Shown here one piece after another: positions 1 to 8,718 of a DNA stretch of 64,000 bases. Made by a program: the position numbers and the translations under genes. How positions within the stretch are numbered: the first letter of the stretch is position 1; every line of letters begins with the position of its first letter. This stretch comes from Natronorubrum daqingense (lineage in GTDB: Archaea; Halobacteriota; Halobacteria; Halobacteriales; Natrialbaceae), in the NCBI RefSeq assembly GCF_001971705.1, contig NZ_CP019327.1, positions 2,542,001-2,606,000 of the forward strand, read 5' to 3'. The notes under the pieces are model-generated. The model ran no database searches, was not told the DNA's origin, and saw only the letters and a list, made by a program, of their open reading frames with translations.

Positions 1-371
1 ACCTCGAGGTCGCCGTCGAGGCGATCGAGTGCGTCCTCGAGTGTCGCAGTCGCCCGCTCGTACCGTTCGCTGGTTCCCCGGCGGAAGTCCTCGATCGGTT
101 CTACGCGGGTGAACGCGAGTGACGTTTCGCCGTCGAACGCGACCGCACGACCGCCGACATCGCGCTCGACCGGGACGAATTCGCGTTCTCGAGCACGCTC
201 ACGGGCCTGCTCGTAGCCCTCCCGTCGCTGATCTCGCCGACCGAACGCGACCTGCCGGTGGGGTCGCCAGACGCGGATCGCCGACTCGTCGTCTGTAACG
301 CTCGAGTACAGTCGGCGACTGAGTTCCCGGTCCGCATCGACGGTCGCCCCCCGGCCGCGAATCACGCGCAT
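1..371 (-). CDS. lipoate--protein ligase family protein, C-terminus cut off by window edge
   Basis: This minus-strand frame is open from ATG at 371 to the window edge (123 codons seen). It reads MRVIRGRGATVDADRELSRR and then a biotin/lipoate A/B ligase signature around residues 68-90 (ERDVGGRAVAFDGETSLAF), the lipoyl-AMP binding stretch of LplA-type enzymes. Such enzymes attach lipoate to E2 or GCVH proteins in the cytoplasm. Two competing frames overlap the region, but only this one has haloarchaeal codon use and a family motif. The rest of the protein lies outside the window, so substrate (lipoate or octanoate) cannot be judged. Confidence 0.72.
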   Translation of the reverse strand, partial: MRVIRGRGATVDADRELSRRLYSSVTDDESAIRVWRPHRQVAFGRRDQRREGYEQARERAREREFVPVERDVGGRAVAFDGETSLAFTRVEPIEDFRRGTSERYERATATLEDALDRLDGDLE

Positions 372-543
372 CGTCTCGGTGATCGTTCCGTGGTGAGTTA
401 TGTCCTTCTTCCCACGGGATGTTTGTCACGCCATGGTCTCGAGGTCCTATCCTTCTCGTGAGCAGAGAGTCGACCGAGAGACAACGGAGAGCGAATCGTG
501 TGAAGGACAAAAGATTTAGTGCTATCGTCTCGTAGGGTGACGT

Positions 544-705
544 ATGGATAAAGGACAGAATACCGGTGGGCTGATGTCCAGTGCCGGGCTCGTTCGGTAC
601 TTCGACGCAGAGGACTCCAACTCGATCAAGATTGACCCGAAGACGATCATCGCGACCGGCGTACTCATCGGCGTGTTGATCCAACTTCTCACCTTCGTCG
701 CGTAA
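544..705 (+). CDS. secG: preprotein translocase subunit Sec61beta
   Basis: A 53-residue protein beginning [20 protein letters not shown], with an acidic middle and one C-terminal membrane helix (about residues 34-52). This is the archaeal Sec61beta/SecG-type subunit, a tail-anchored partner of SecYE in the protein-conducting channel of the cell membrane. Length and the N-terminal glycine/serine-rich stretch match the haloarchaeal family closely. The start is the first ATG, about 26 bp after the A/T-rich stretch aaaagatttagtgct, consistent with a leaderless or short-leader transcript. It stands alone as a monocistronic gene, divergent from the neighbouring ligase gene. Confidence 0.93.
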   Translation: MDKGQNTGGLMSSAGLVRYFDAEDSNSIKIDPKTIIATGVLIGVLIQLLTFVA

Positions 706-800
706 TCGCTCGCCCGTCTTTTCACCGACCACCGCACCGCATCGACTACCATCTCCCTCGAGGGAGCACCAGCTTTCTCGCCCATTTCGACCGCTCGCGG

Positions 801-1550
801 TTAGTTAGACCCGACCGTGTCCTCCCACTCGATCCACTCTTGCTCCCAGCCCCGCCGTGATTCGCTTCGCCGGATGGCGTGCTCGCGATCCTCTCGAGCC
901 GTTCGATTCCGCTCGACGGCACCCGACTGCTCACCGTCGACCAGTAACGGCTTCACCGAGACGGCTGCGAACGTTCGTCGCTCCCTGTTTGCCGACACTG
1001 CTTCGAGTCGCTGGCGCTGCGTTCCACGAGGATAGACCAGTCTCCCGCCGTCGGCCAGTTGCTCGAGCAACGCTTCCGGCGGGTCGACGGCGGCCGCCTC
1101 GAGCAAGATTCGATCGAACGGCGCGTATTCGGGGAGTCCGCGCGCTCCGTCGCGCCGATCGACGAGGACGCCGCCGTAGCCCGCTCGTTCGAGGTTCTGG
1201 CGAGCGTCGATGACGAGCGGTCGGGAGATGTCGATGGCGTGGACGTTGGTGTCGCCGACGATTTCGGCCGCGACGGCGGCCGTGTAGCCCACGCCAGCAC
1301 CGACGATCAATACGTCGTCGCCGTCCTCGAGGTCGAGCGCTTGCAGGAATCGTGCGGCCGTACTCGGGGCGAGCACGCGGGTTCCGAGCACGTCGTGGAC
1401 TCGGTCCGCGTAGGCCGTCTGTTCGTCTGGGAGAAACTCGTGGCGCGGAACGTCGCGCATCGCGACGGCGACGGTCTCATCGTGGAGGACGTCCTTCGCA
1501 GCGGACTCGAGCCCGTCGACCATATCCTCTCGCAGTACCGCGGGGTCCAT
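801..1550 (-). CDS. protein-L-isoaspartate O-methyltransferase family protein (atypical)
   Basis: A 249-residue SAM-dependent methyltransferase of the PCMT family. Visible features are the family block VPRHEFLPDEQTAYADR (residues 34-50), SAM motif I VLIVGAGVGYTAA (80-92) and an acidic motif II HAIDIS (104-109). The start was set at the ATG at 1550 because an upstream in-frame ATG at 1652 adds a basic, low-complexity extension that is not family-like. In classical PIMT the active-site stretch is Q-T-I-S-A-P; here the aligned residues are T-R-V-L-A-P, so the catalytic serine position is leucine. It may therefore methylate something other than isoaspartate. Haloarchaea usually carry two such paralogues; only this one is in the window. 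Confidence 0.85.
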   Translation of the reverse strand: MDPAVLREDMVDGLESAAKDVLHDETVAVAMRDVPRHEFLPDEQTAYADRVHDVLGTRVLAPSTAARFLQALDLEDGDDVLIVGAGVGYTAAVAAEIVGDTNVHAIDISRPLVIDARQNLERAGYGGVLVDRRDGARGLPEYAPFDRILLEAAAVDPPEALLEQLADGGRLVYPRGTQRQRLEAVSANRERRTFAAVSVKPLLVDGEQSGAVERNRTAREDREHAIRRSESRRGWEQEWIEWEDTVGSN

Positions 1551-1657
1551 ACCCCGGCTATCGGTTTGGTGGTTATCAATGGCCCGCTTGCGCGAGCGTT
1601 GTACAGACTGCAACAACCGAAAAACGGTGGGAAGAGGGGCTCTCGAGGCCAAATTTC

Positions 1658-2317
1658 CTACCAGGCCGACCAGGCGCTGGTCTGTTCGTCGTACGCGTAG
1701 ACGCGTTTCGTGTCCTTGGCGAAGACCGCGTCGCCGTCCATTTCGAAGCGCTTGCGTCGGTATCCCGTCGCGTCGTCGCGCACGACGACGGCGTCGATTT
1801 CGAACTCGTCGTCGCCGAACGAGTCGACCGCGCCGACCTCGAACTCGTAGTCGCCGGGGACGTGGACAGTAATACTTCGGCTGTCGTTTCGCGATCCGTC
1901 TTGCGGGTGGACGGTCACGTTGACGGCGACGTTGTCGACTTCCCGCGTCCAGACCGTCTCCACATCGTCCACGACTGCCTCCTCTCGTCGCTTCTGTTGG
2001 TCGAGTTCGAGACTCGTTACCCGAACCGTCGAGAGCACCTCGTCGGTCTCGAGGATGAACTCGTCGCCGGTCTCGATCGTCTCGCCTTCAGCCGTCGTGA
2101 CGTTCGCGGTAAAGGACTCGCCTTCCTGCGAGACGACGACGTCGAGCGTGACTTCGCTCTCTTGTTCGGGTTGGACCTTGTGGACGTGCGAACACTCACT
2201 ACAGCGAACCGTAACCGTCCCGCCGCCTTCCGTCGTCGTCAGGACCTCGTGAACCGTCTCGAGGTCCGGCGAACACGACGGACACGCCGTCGGAACTCGA
2301 TCCGGAATATCGTTCAT
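1658..2317 (-). CDS. HVO_0476-type zinc finger protein
   Basis: A 219-residue soluble protein with an N-terminal zinc ribbon: C12-x2-C15 and C39-x2-C42. After it come beta-rich segments with TxxGE repeats (EGESFTANV, EGETIETGDEF) that look like small OB/SH3-like barrels, and a C-terminal part ending in ETSAWSAW-like aromatic residues. This matches the haloarchaeal family annotated as HVO_0476 zinc finger protein (recalled, not searched). Function is unknown; the architecture suggests nucleic-acid or translation-factor binding. It ends about 107 bp before the methyltransferase start on the same strand, so the two may be cotranscribed. Confidence 0.8.
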   Translation of the reverse strand: MNDIPDRVPTACPSCSPDLETVHEVLTTTEGGGTVTVRCSECSHVHKVQPEQESEVTLDVVVSQEGESFTANVTTAEGETIETGDEFILETDEVLSTVRVTSLELDQQKRREEAVVDDVETVWTREVDNVAVNVTVHPQDGSRNDSRSITVHVPGDYEFEVGAVDSFGDDEFEIDAVVVRDDATGYRRKRFEMDGDAVFAKDTKRVYAYDEQTSAWSAW

Positions 2318-2466
2318 ACCACGTCCTAACGGCTGCGTCCCTAAAAGCCGATTGAACCTGTGACTGGAGCAGATTCAGATACACGCCCCGTTGTGCTACC
2401 GACCACCCACTGTTTTCCCCCACCCGCCGTTTTCCCTCTCTTGCCGTCTTCCCCTCCCACGGCCGA

Positions 2467-3417
2467 CTACTCGGCCTGCGGTAGATCGATTTCGACGCCG
2501 TCAGCGAAGACGGTCGGCTCCCGCAAGATACCGTCGAGGTGGATCGGGGCTTCCGTCTCGCCGCCGATTCCCGCGTTGTCTCCGACCGCGATGTGGACGG
2601 TACCACCGGCTTTCTCGTCCAACAATACCGAGCCGACGAGTTCGGTGACCGCGACGTTCGTTCCGATCCCCAACTCCGCGAGGTTGTAGGCGGCATCACC
2701 AACCTCGTCTGCGGCCGTTTCGACCGTTTCCCGAATTTCGTCATCCGAGATGTGCGTTACGAGCCCGTCTTCGACCTCGAACGTCAACTGCTGACCGTCC
2801 TCGAGCAATCCGTGGGGACGCATCGTGCCGTCGACGACGAACGTTCCCTCGGCCGTTTCGGGGCTGATGAACACCTCTCCTGCGGGGAGGTTCGACATGA
2901 TCCCCGGTTCGTGGACGATTCCGGTATCCGAGAGCCACGCTCGACTCCCCACCGCGAACGTGATATCCGTGCCGACCGGCGTCGTTACGCGAACCGTTTC
3001 GGCGTCTGCAACCTGCTCGCGGACGTTTTCGCAGTGGGCGGCGATCGACTCGTAATCGGCGTCCAACCCCGTCGTAAACACGTCTTCGGTAATTCCCGGC
3101 AGCGTCGCGACTCGCGCACCTGCGTCGTTCGCTTCGGTGCGAGCGCGGGTGTGACTCAGACTCTTCGTCGTCGGCGCGAGGACGACGTCCGCACCGGCCA
3201 TCGCCGCCGCGACTGGCGCTGGCGGTTCGCCCCCGTGTGTCTCCCCGGGTGGATATCGGATGATGCTGGCATCGTCGGTGATCTCGCTTGCGACCGCGTA
3301 CAGCGACTCGCCGATCGGTTCGCGTTTGTCGTCGGTCACGATCACACAGGATTCGTCCGACTCGAGCGCCAGACACTGTCGAACAGCGGTCTCGGCAGCA
3401 CTCTTACGTGTCGTCAT
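2467..3417 (-). CDS. aminopeptidase, M29-like (AmpS/aminopeptidase T type)
   Basis: A 316-residue cytoplasmic peptidase of the M29-like fold, slightly shorter than typical AmpS/AmpT (about 360-410). The metal-ligand motifs of the family are recognisable: GEVFISP (about 177-183), AELGIGTN, GTVHIAVGDN and PIHLDGIL near the C-terminus, supplying Glu, Glu, His and His/Asp. These cobalt/zinc enzymes remove N-terminal residues from peptides. The N-terminal third looks more like a CoA-ligase/Rossmann-type segment and diverges from the second M29 protein at 62115-63209. The gene is monocistronic; the start ATG at 3417 has a short A/T element upstream. Confidence 0.8.
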   Translation of the reverse strand: MTTRKSAAETAVRQCLALESDESCVIVTDDKREPIGESLYAVASEITDDASIIRYPPGETHGGEPPAPVAAAMAGADVVLAPTTKSLSHTRARTEANDAGARVATLPGITEDVFTTGLDADYESIAAHCENVREQVADAETVRVTTPVGTDITFAVGSRAWLSDTGIVHEPGIMSNLPAGEVFISPETAEGTFVVDGTMRPHGLLEDGQQLTFEVEDGLVTHISDDEIRETVETAADEVGDAAYNLAELGIGTNVAVTELVGSVLLDEKAGGTVHIAVGDNAGIGGETEAPIHLDGILREPTVFADGVEIDLPQAE

Positions 3418-3487
3418 TGCCGTATATGTTCGTCACGTCCCCGAAAGTGTTCGTGTTTTCTCCCCCTGTCCGGCTACGACAGCGTTT

Positions 3488-4687
3488 TCAGGATGGAGTC
3501 ATCGTCGAGAGCGACTCGAGTTCCGCGGGCGTCGCGAGCACGTACGCCGTGTCACCAGCCCGGAGAGCTTCACTCTCCGCCGGGAGCGCCACCTCTTCCC
3601 CGTCTCGGTCGAGCAAAAGGACAGTTCCCGGAACCCAGTCGACGAACTCGCTTTCGAGCGGTCCGTCCGCGTCGATTTCGATCGCGACGACCGTTTCGGC
3701 TGCGCCTCGAATTGCAGCGACGAGCGCGTGCCAATCGTCCGGCGTCTCCGGTCGCGTCGTCAGCCGATATCGCTTTCGGGGTTCGAACGCGTTCGCATCG
3801 TCTTCCTCGACGAGGAGCGTCACGACCGATCCGGAACTCGAGCGAAGCGTTCCCGTGGCGACTAACTGGCTCGAGTCGCCCTCGTCCGTCCAGACTTCGA
3901 TCGGATCGCCCGCGCTCGCGTTCGCCGAGAGAGTGCCTGCGATAGCGACGGCGACCTGATCCGGCCCGAGCGTCGGGCTGATTCCGGATCGCTTTCCACC
4001 CACCGAGACCGACGAGACGGTCCCGTCGGCTGCGAGTTCGACGCGAACGTAGCCCACGTCGAAGTCCGTCTCGATTCGGTCTTCGATCCTGGTGCGACGA
4101 TCTTCGAGGGACAACCCACTCGGGAGGAGAAACCGTCGTCCCTCGAGCACCCGCGGCACCGATTCGTCGACCGCCGGATACCCCTCGGCCTTGTCGATCG
4201 ACGACGGGAGGGTAACGACGACGGCGAGTCCTGCCGACTGGAGTAATTCGGTGACGGTCCCGGATCCGGTGGCATCGAATCGCCGTATCTCGTAGCTCCC
4301 ACACGCCAGTCGATCACCGAGTCGGTGGCCCCCGACCGCCGCGACCGTTCCGGCCGCCAGCACTCCGAAGAGAAACGTTCCGGACGTGTAGTGCGTCAAC
4401 GGCGCATCGGCGATGACGGCGTCGTGGCGAATCGCAACCGCAGTGAGCCAACTCGCCGGCAGCACCAGACCCGCGAGCACTGCGGGTCCAGCGGACAGTT
4501 TCCGTACGGTCATCGCTCGGTAGCCAAACGCACCGACGAGTGCGACGATACCGGCGACCACGCCGTACCCGAAGATGTCGAGCAACGCCACGCGGGTCCA
4601 CTCGAGCGTCGTTCCGTCTCCGACCGAGACGCTGCTCGAGAGTCCACCGTCGGCGCTAAGCGCTTCGAGACCGATGGTTGCGACCAT
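3488..4687 (-). CDS. membrane protein with TrkA-C-like domain (second of a pair)
   Basis: A 399-residue protein. Three to four hydrophobic helices occupy roughly residues 30-135 (for example LLDIFGYGVVAGIVALVGAF and AVLAGLVLPASWLTAVAI). A soluble region follows, and the last 70 residues (WVPGTVLLLDRDGEEVALPA...LRAGDTAYVLATPAELESL) resemble TrkA-C/RCK-C ligand domains of potassium transport systems. It starts one base after the stop of the upstream gene (4689-6008), and the two share an internal block (EGYP...R..LEGR.FLLP.GL...R.RIEDR), so they are tandem paralogues. Haloarchaeal annotations often call these potassium transporter TrkA; no pore signature is visible, so a channel role is unproven. 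Confidence 0.72.
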   Translation of the reverse strand: MVATIGLEALSADGGLSSSVSVGDGTTLEWTRVALLDIFGYGVVAGIVALVGAFGYRAMTVRKLSAGPAVLAGLVLPASWLTAVAIRHDAVIADAPLTHYTSGTFLFGVLAAGTVAAVGGHRLGDRLACGSYEIRRFDATGSGTVTELLQSAGLAVVVTLPSSIDKAEGYPAVDESVPRVLEGRRFLLPSGLSLEDRRTRIEDRIETDFDVGYVRVELAADGTVSSVSVGGKRSGISPTLGPDQVAVAIAGTLSANASAGDPIEVWTDEGDSSQLVATGTLRSSSGSVVTLLVEEDDANAFEPRKRYRLTTRPETPDDWHALVAAIRGAAETVVAIEIDADGPLESEFVDWVPGTVLLLDRDGEEVALPAESEALRAGDTAYVLATPAELESLSTMTPS

Positions 4688-4688
4688 C

Positions 4689-6008
4689 TTAGTCGCTCAC
4701 CTCGGGCTGTCGCGCATCTCGATCTGCGATCGGAGCCATGTGCTCAGCACGCTGTGGGCCGAACGGATTTCCATCCGGTCCGAGCAAAAACGCGTCCGTG
4801 CCATCCTCGAGCTCGTCCTCACCGGGGAAGAATACCCACTCTGACGCAGGTTCCGCTGGCTTCGTACCGGCGGCCCTGGCTCCGTGGACCGCAGCGATCG
4901 TACGTTCGTGTTCGTCGTCCAAAACGGCCGACTTCACGCTCTCGGTGATCGATACCTGCCGGATCGATGTTCCCGCTCGCTCGAGCAACGAGACTGCCTC
5001 GAACGCTGGTGCGGTATCGTTGGGCGTCGCGACAATTCGGGCTCGAGACGCCTCGAGAAGAGTGCTCGCGTCGACCGTCGGAACGGCGACGGTTACGAAC
5101 CCAGGACTCTCACTCGCCGTCGAACTGAGTGGGTGAGCGTGGCCCCGTTTCTCGAGTCGGTCGACCGTCGTTCCGGTGGCAGTGTCCGGTTCGGTCGCCC
5201 GTGTAGGCGCTTCACCGCCACACGTCTCGTCGATGACCCCGAGTCCAGCCTCGTTGGTGACGCCGAGTACCGTTCCGACGACCGAACCAGACGCCGTTTC
5301 GACGACAACTGTATCGCCGCGAGCCAATCCCGCCGGAAGCAGGGATCGAACCGAGACGGCGCGGTAGCCGTTAGGGACGTGCTTCGACGTTCCGTTGGCG
5401 GGCGGAGCAGCCCTGATGGTTGCACGGCCGCGACCGTCGATGGTGACGGCGACCGCCTCGAGACCGTCTCTCGTTCGGAGTCGGTCCTCGAGTCGACTCT
5501 CGAGGGCGCACAGTGGGAGGTCGGCGGGGAGTCGCCAGGCCCCGTCCTCGAGTGTGCGCCGTCGTTGCGGTGTCAACGGCGGATACCCCTCGAACTCGCG
5601 GATCTCGCCGCTCGAGCGAATCGTGACCTGCCCCATTGCGTCGACCGCATCGATCGCATCGGCGCTGAGCGGCTGCGCTCGTTCGACCGATTCGCCGGCA
5701 AACTGTGGCAGATCGAGCGCGAGTTGTCGCCCCCAACTCGTCGCGTAGACGCCGAGGAGCACGCTGAACCCGAGTCCGAGCAGCCCCTCGAGTGGCGATG
5801 TCTGCAGGTCGAGCACACCGGCAGCCGTGCCCGTGGTTGCGGCGAGGAGCGCGGTTCCGAGACCACCGACGAGGACGGGAACTGTCTTGGCTGTCACCTG
5901 CGTGACTACGAAACTGAGACCGCCATTGAGCGTGGCGAAGACGACCGAACACAGGAGAACGAACGAGACGGTCGTCAGCACCTCGACGGGGGTGAAGAGC
6001 TGCTCCAT
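4689..6008 (-). CDS. membrane protein with TrkA-C-like domain (first of a pair)
   Basis: A 439-residue protein starting MEQLFTPVEVLTTVSFVLLC; the ATG at 6008 follows a G-rich stretch GGGGGTGCTA and was preferred to the in-frame ATG at 6032. Hydrophobic helices lie at about residues 10-110, followed by the shared block EGYPPLTPQRRRTLEDGAWRLP, a middle domain that could bind ligand, and a C-terminal TrkA-C-like end (EWVFFPGEDELEDGTDAFLL). The gene downstream is its paralogue. The two probably form one membrane complex. Link to potassium is inferred only from the TrkA-C-like fold; no Rossmann TrkA-N motif (GxGxxG) is present. Confidence 0.72.
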   Translation of the reverse strand: MEQLFTPVEVLTTVSFVLLCSVVFATLNGGLSFVVTQVTAKTVPVLVGGLGTALLAATTGTAAGVLDLQTSPLEGLLGLGFSVLLGVYATSWGRQLALDLPQFAGESVERAQPLSADAIDAVDAMGQVTIRSSGEIREFEGYPPLTPQRRRTLEDGAWRLPADLPLCALESRLEDRLRTRDGLEAVAVTIDGRGRATIRAAPPANGTSKHVPNGYRAVSVRSLLPAGLARGDTVVVETASGSVVGTVLGVTNEAGLGVIDETCGGEAPTRATEPDTATGTTVDRLEKRGHAHPLSSTASESPGFVTVAVPTVDASTLLEASRARIVATPNDTAPAFEAVSLLERAGTSIRQVSITESVKSAVLDDEHERTIAAVHGARAAGTKPAEPASEWVFFPGEDELEDGTDAFLLGPDGNPFGPQRAEHMAPIADRDARQPEVSD

Positions 6009-6241
6009 TAGCACCCCCTCGGTTGCTGCCACCGAGTCCTCGTCCCACCTGAACGAGGCGAACGCTCAGCAGTACTCGAGAGCGCTCTCGAGTCGGGCGA
6101 TTCACTCGGATCGATGCCGATTGCTGCTGGTCCCCGTCGGTTCGCTGGCTGGTCTGATTTCGGCGACTTTAGTAGATCAACTGACCTGTGTGGCGGTCTC
6201 GTCGGTTGTGTACTGATTGAACCCATCGTTCCAATCGACCG

Positions 6242-6835
6242 TTAGGACTCGACCCGGATCTCCGGGTTCGGCTGTTCGTCGATGTAGTTACTGTCCGACG
6301 GCGGGACGACCTCGAGCTCGAGCGTCCCGATATCTTGATCCGCACGCAGACTCTGATTGCCGTCGAATTTGAGGACCGCCTGGTGGTCGTCGATGCCCGA
6401 ATGCCCCTGTGCGTCGTCGTCGTCGCCGGTATCTGCGGCGACAACGCCGTCGAGTTGGGCGTCGCCGGCCGTCGCAATTACCGTCGCGTCTTCGACGTTG
6501 TTCCCGTTTTCATCGATGACGTCGACCAGCACTTCGTCGTCTCCTGATCCGTCCGAACCGTCCACTCCGGCCTCGATTATCTGATCCTCGTCGTTGACCT
6601 CGACGGTCACTTCGGTGTCGCCGACGTCGCCGATACCGCCGAGCATGTTCAACATGAGTGCGAGTGCCGCGACGCCGACGACCAGGGCGATGACGAGCCG
6701 AATTGGCAACCCCTCGATCGCCCGATCGTCTCGAGTGAACGACGTTCGTGAGTGGTTTCGTAAGCGCGAACGCGACGATCGATCGGTCGTCGCCGACCGC
6801 TCAGTTCGCTCCGAAGAGTGCGTGTCCGATAGCAT
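6242..6835 (-). CDS. pilin-like membrane protein, carboxypeptidase-regulatory-like domain
   Basis: A 197-residue protein. A charged N-terminus (residues 1-37) leads into GLPIRLVIALVVGVAALALM, one membrane helix, and then an acidic extracellular beta domain (EVTVEVNDEDQIIEAG...VDVIDENGNNVEDATVIATAG) of the Ig/carboxypeptidase-regulatory type. The arrangement resembles haloarchaeal type IV pilin-like proteins with the helix near the N-terminus. The start at 6835 has a strong AAGGAGG Shine-Dalgarno and avoids overlap with the divergent gene; an upstream ATG at 7033 lies inside that gene. It sits beside the filament ATPase cluster, which supports a role on the cell surface. Not a classical prepilin-peptidase site, so pilin assignment is inferred. 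Confidence 0.7.
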   Translation of the reverse strand: MLSDTHSSERTERSATTDRSSRSRLRNHSRTSFTRDDRAIEGLPIRLVIALVVGVAALALMLNMLGGIGDVGDTEVTVEVNDEDQIIEAGVDGSDGSGDDEVLVDVIDENGNNVEDATVIATAGDAQLDGVVAADTGDDDDAQGHSGIDDHQAVLKFDGNQSLRADQDIGTLELEVVPPSDSNYIDEQPNPEIRVES

Positions 6836-6910
6836 GCCCCTCCTTGGCTGCGTCTTTGCACTTAAACTCTCGACCCACGGTTCAAGTACGAATCCGCGCC
6901 AGTTCCCTGC

Positions 6911-7963
6911 GTGAGTTTCATACTCGGCCGTCGCGGTGCGCTCGAAGCGGGACCGGTGGGGCGACTCGGTTCGTATCGCGCCCGCGATGGCAGCGAAGGT
7001 GCACCGCTGCACGTCGATTTTGACGGGCCCCACGCGATGTTGGTCGTCGGGAAACGTGGATACGGGAAATCCTACACGCTGGGCGTCCTCGCGGAAGGGC
7101 TCGCTCGAGCGTGCGGCGTCGCACCGGTAATCGTCGATCCGATGGGCGTCTTCGACACGCTCGCCGCCCCGTCGACCGGATCACCGGTTCCGGCGGCGGT
7201 GATCGCAGAGCCGGCCGTCGCGCCGAAAGCACTCGACCCCAGCTCGTGGTGTGCGCTGCTCGGCCTCTCGCCAGAGAGCGGCGCAGGGGGACTGATCTGG
7301 CGTGCAGCGCAGCGCGAAACGACGCTCTCGGGAATGCTGGCTCACGTCGAGAACGCTGGCGCACCGTCCGCCGATACGCGAGCCGCGAGTAACCACCTGC
7401 GACTCGCCGAGGCGTGGGACGTCTTCGATTCAGACGGACTCGAGGCAGCGGCGCTCGCCGGGCCCGAAGTCACGGTACTCGACGTTTCGGGACTCGAGTC
7501 CGCGCCGATGAACGTCGTCTGTCGTGGCGTCGCGGAGACGCTCTATCGCGCTCGCGTCACGGAGGCCATCGACCGACTGCCGTGGGTGCTCCTCGACGAG
7601 GCGCACACGTTCTTCGACGGAGTCGCTGAACCGGCGCTTCGACGGATCCTGACGCGCGGGCGTGCACCCGGTGTGAGCCTCGTCTCGGCGACCCAGCGCC
7701 CGAGTGCGATTCCGCCGGTCGGCATCTCCCAGGCTGATATTCTGGTTTCCCATCGGCTGACAGCCCAGGCGGACCTCGAGGCGCTGGAACGAGCACAACC
7801 GACGTACCTGAACGGGTCGTTATCGGACGCGGATCGACTGCCCGAAGCCCCCGGTGCGGTCGTCATCATCGACGACACGACCGAGACGATTCACTCGGCA
7901 CAGATACGAACGCGGGACACACCACACGGTGGTGACAGTCCACGTGCGAGCGATGTCGTGTAA
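6911..7963 (+). CDS. small HerA/VirB4-like P-loop ATPase
   Basis: A 350-residue protein starting at GTG 6911. It has a Walker A motif (VVGKRGYGKSY, about residues 47-57), a Walker B motif (WVLLDEAHTFF, about 225-235) and a sensor-like SLVSATQRPSAIPP after it, the order typical of HerA/FtsK-clade ATPases annotated as DUF87. It lacks the N-terminal HAS barrel of full HerA (about 500 residues), so it is a minimal ATPase. HerA relatives move DNA or assemble on membranes. It diverges from the pilin-like gene; the next gene starts after a new TATA box. Probably conserved with the filament cluster, but substrate unknown. Confidence 0.8.
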   Translation: MSFILGRRGALEAGPVGRLGSYRARDGSEGAPLHVDFDGPHAMLVVGKRGYGKSYTLGVLAEGLARACGVAPVIVDPMGVFDTLAAPSTGSPVPAAVIAEPAVAPKALDPSSWCALLGLSPESGAGGLIWRAAQRETTLSGMLAHVENAGAPSADTRAASNHLRLAEAWDVFDSDGLEAAALAGPEVTVLDVSGLESAPMNVVCRGVAETLYRARVTEAIDRLPWVLLDEAHTFFDGVAEPALRRILTRGRAPGVSLVSATQRPSAIPPVGISQADILVSHRLTAQADLEALERAQPTYLNGSLSDADRLPEAPGAVVIIDDTTETIHSAQIRTRDTPHGGDSPRASDVV

Positions 7964-7984
7964 TATCTCTGGTAATATCTCTGG
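7961..7984 (+). repeat. 12-bp tandem duplication that includes a stop codon
   Basis: TAATATCTCTGG occurs twice head to tail (7961-7972 and 7973-7984). The first TAA is the stop codon of the HerA-like gene, so the duplication regenerates the end of the gene plus a second stop. It is probably replication slippage. Confidence 0.9.
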
Positions 7985-8025
7985 TGGCTGACGCTGTTCT
8001 CGGACCTGAATCGTCCGTGATGGTC

Positions 8026-8033
8026 TTTAAATA
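8026..8033 (+). promoter_or_regulatory. TATA box of the filament ATPase operon
   Basis: TTTAAATA is centred 26 bp before the ATG at 8056, so transcription should begin at or next to the start codon (leaderless mRNA). It marks the start of the unit 8056-12861, separating it from the HerA-like gene. Confidence 0.6.
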
Positions 8034-8055
8034 CGATGGCGCGGCCAACACCCCC

Positions 8056-8718
8056 ATGACCGATATCGAGCGGATCGACCAGCGACTTTCCGCGCTCGAG
8101 CGCGCGGTCGTCGACAACGATCTCGAGTTCGATCGACTCGAGGATCTCGCCACGCTAACAGCAACCGTCGACCGACTCGAAGCGCGCCTCGAGGAACACG
8201 AGCGCCGACTCGCCGAACTCGAGGGCTCCGTCGATGCCGTTAGCGGGTTCGTCGACAATGTGGGGGCGGTCAACGACGGCGTCGAGCAACGAGCCGATGC
8301 GGCGATTGCAGCCGTCGACCGACTCGAGTACCGTTTGGACGAGTTCGAGCGCGTCCTCGCGAACCGAGACGCAGCGGATCCGACAGCAGACCGCGTTGAC
8401 GAAGCACCCGGCGTTTTCCCAGTCAGGTCGAGCGAGGCTGTGCAAGCCGAGTCTGACGTGGCCGTCTCGGCGGAGTCGGCGGCCCAATCCGAACGCGACG
8501 GAATTTCGGCCCCGAGTACACTCGAGGAGCGGCCAGATCGGGTGACAGCCAGCGCCGAAGCCGTCGCATCGGACCTTCTCGACGACGCTGCCGGCGAGGT
8601 GGGATCGGAGAGGGTATCACCAGCCATCGACGAGCACGCGTCGAACTCGTCCGAGGACGGTGGAAACGAATCTGACTCGAGGTCGTTCGTCGCCTCCTTG
8701 CGGGCCCGGTTCGCGTGA
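8056..8718 (+). CDS. coiled-coil protein, first gene of the filament ATPase operon
   Basis: A 220-residue acidic protein. Residues about 1-110 are heptad-like with many leucines (RIDQRLSALERAVVDNDLEF, RLEARLEEHERRLAELEGS), a clear coiled coil; the second half is low-complexity and disordered, ending in SFVASLRARFA. No catalytic motif. It resembles the haloarchaeal family labelled DUF7310 (recalled, not searched). Its stop overlaps the next start as GTGA, so it is translationally coupled to the membrane protein downstream. A structural or adaptor role at the ATPase complex is inferred from position only. Confidence 0.75.
   Translation: MTDIERIDQRLSALERAVVDNDLEFDRLEDLATLTATVDRLEARLEEHERRLAELEGSVDAVSGFVDNVGAVNDGVEQRADAAIAAVDRLEYRLDEFERVLANRDAADPTADRVDEAPGVFPVRSSEAVQAESDVAVSAESAAQSERDGISAPSTLEERPDRVTASAEAVASDLLDDAAGEVGSERVSPAIDEHASNSSEDGGNESDSRSFVASLRARFA

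Noticed and set aside
199-732. 177-codon minus-strand frame overlapping secG and the lipoate ligase
   Set aside because: It runs through secG antisense and a promoter region and lacks any motif; the other frames account for the sequence.
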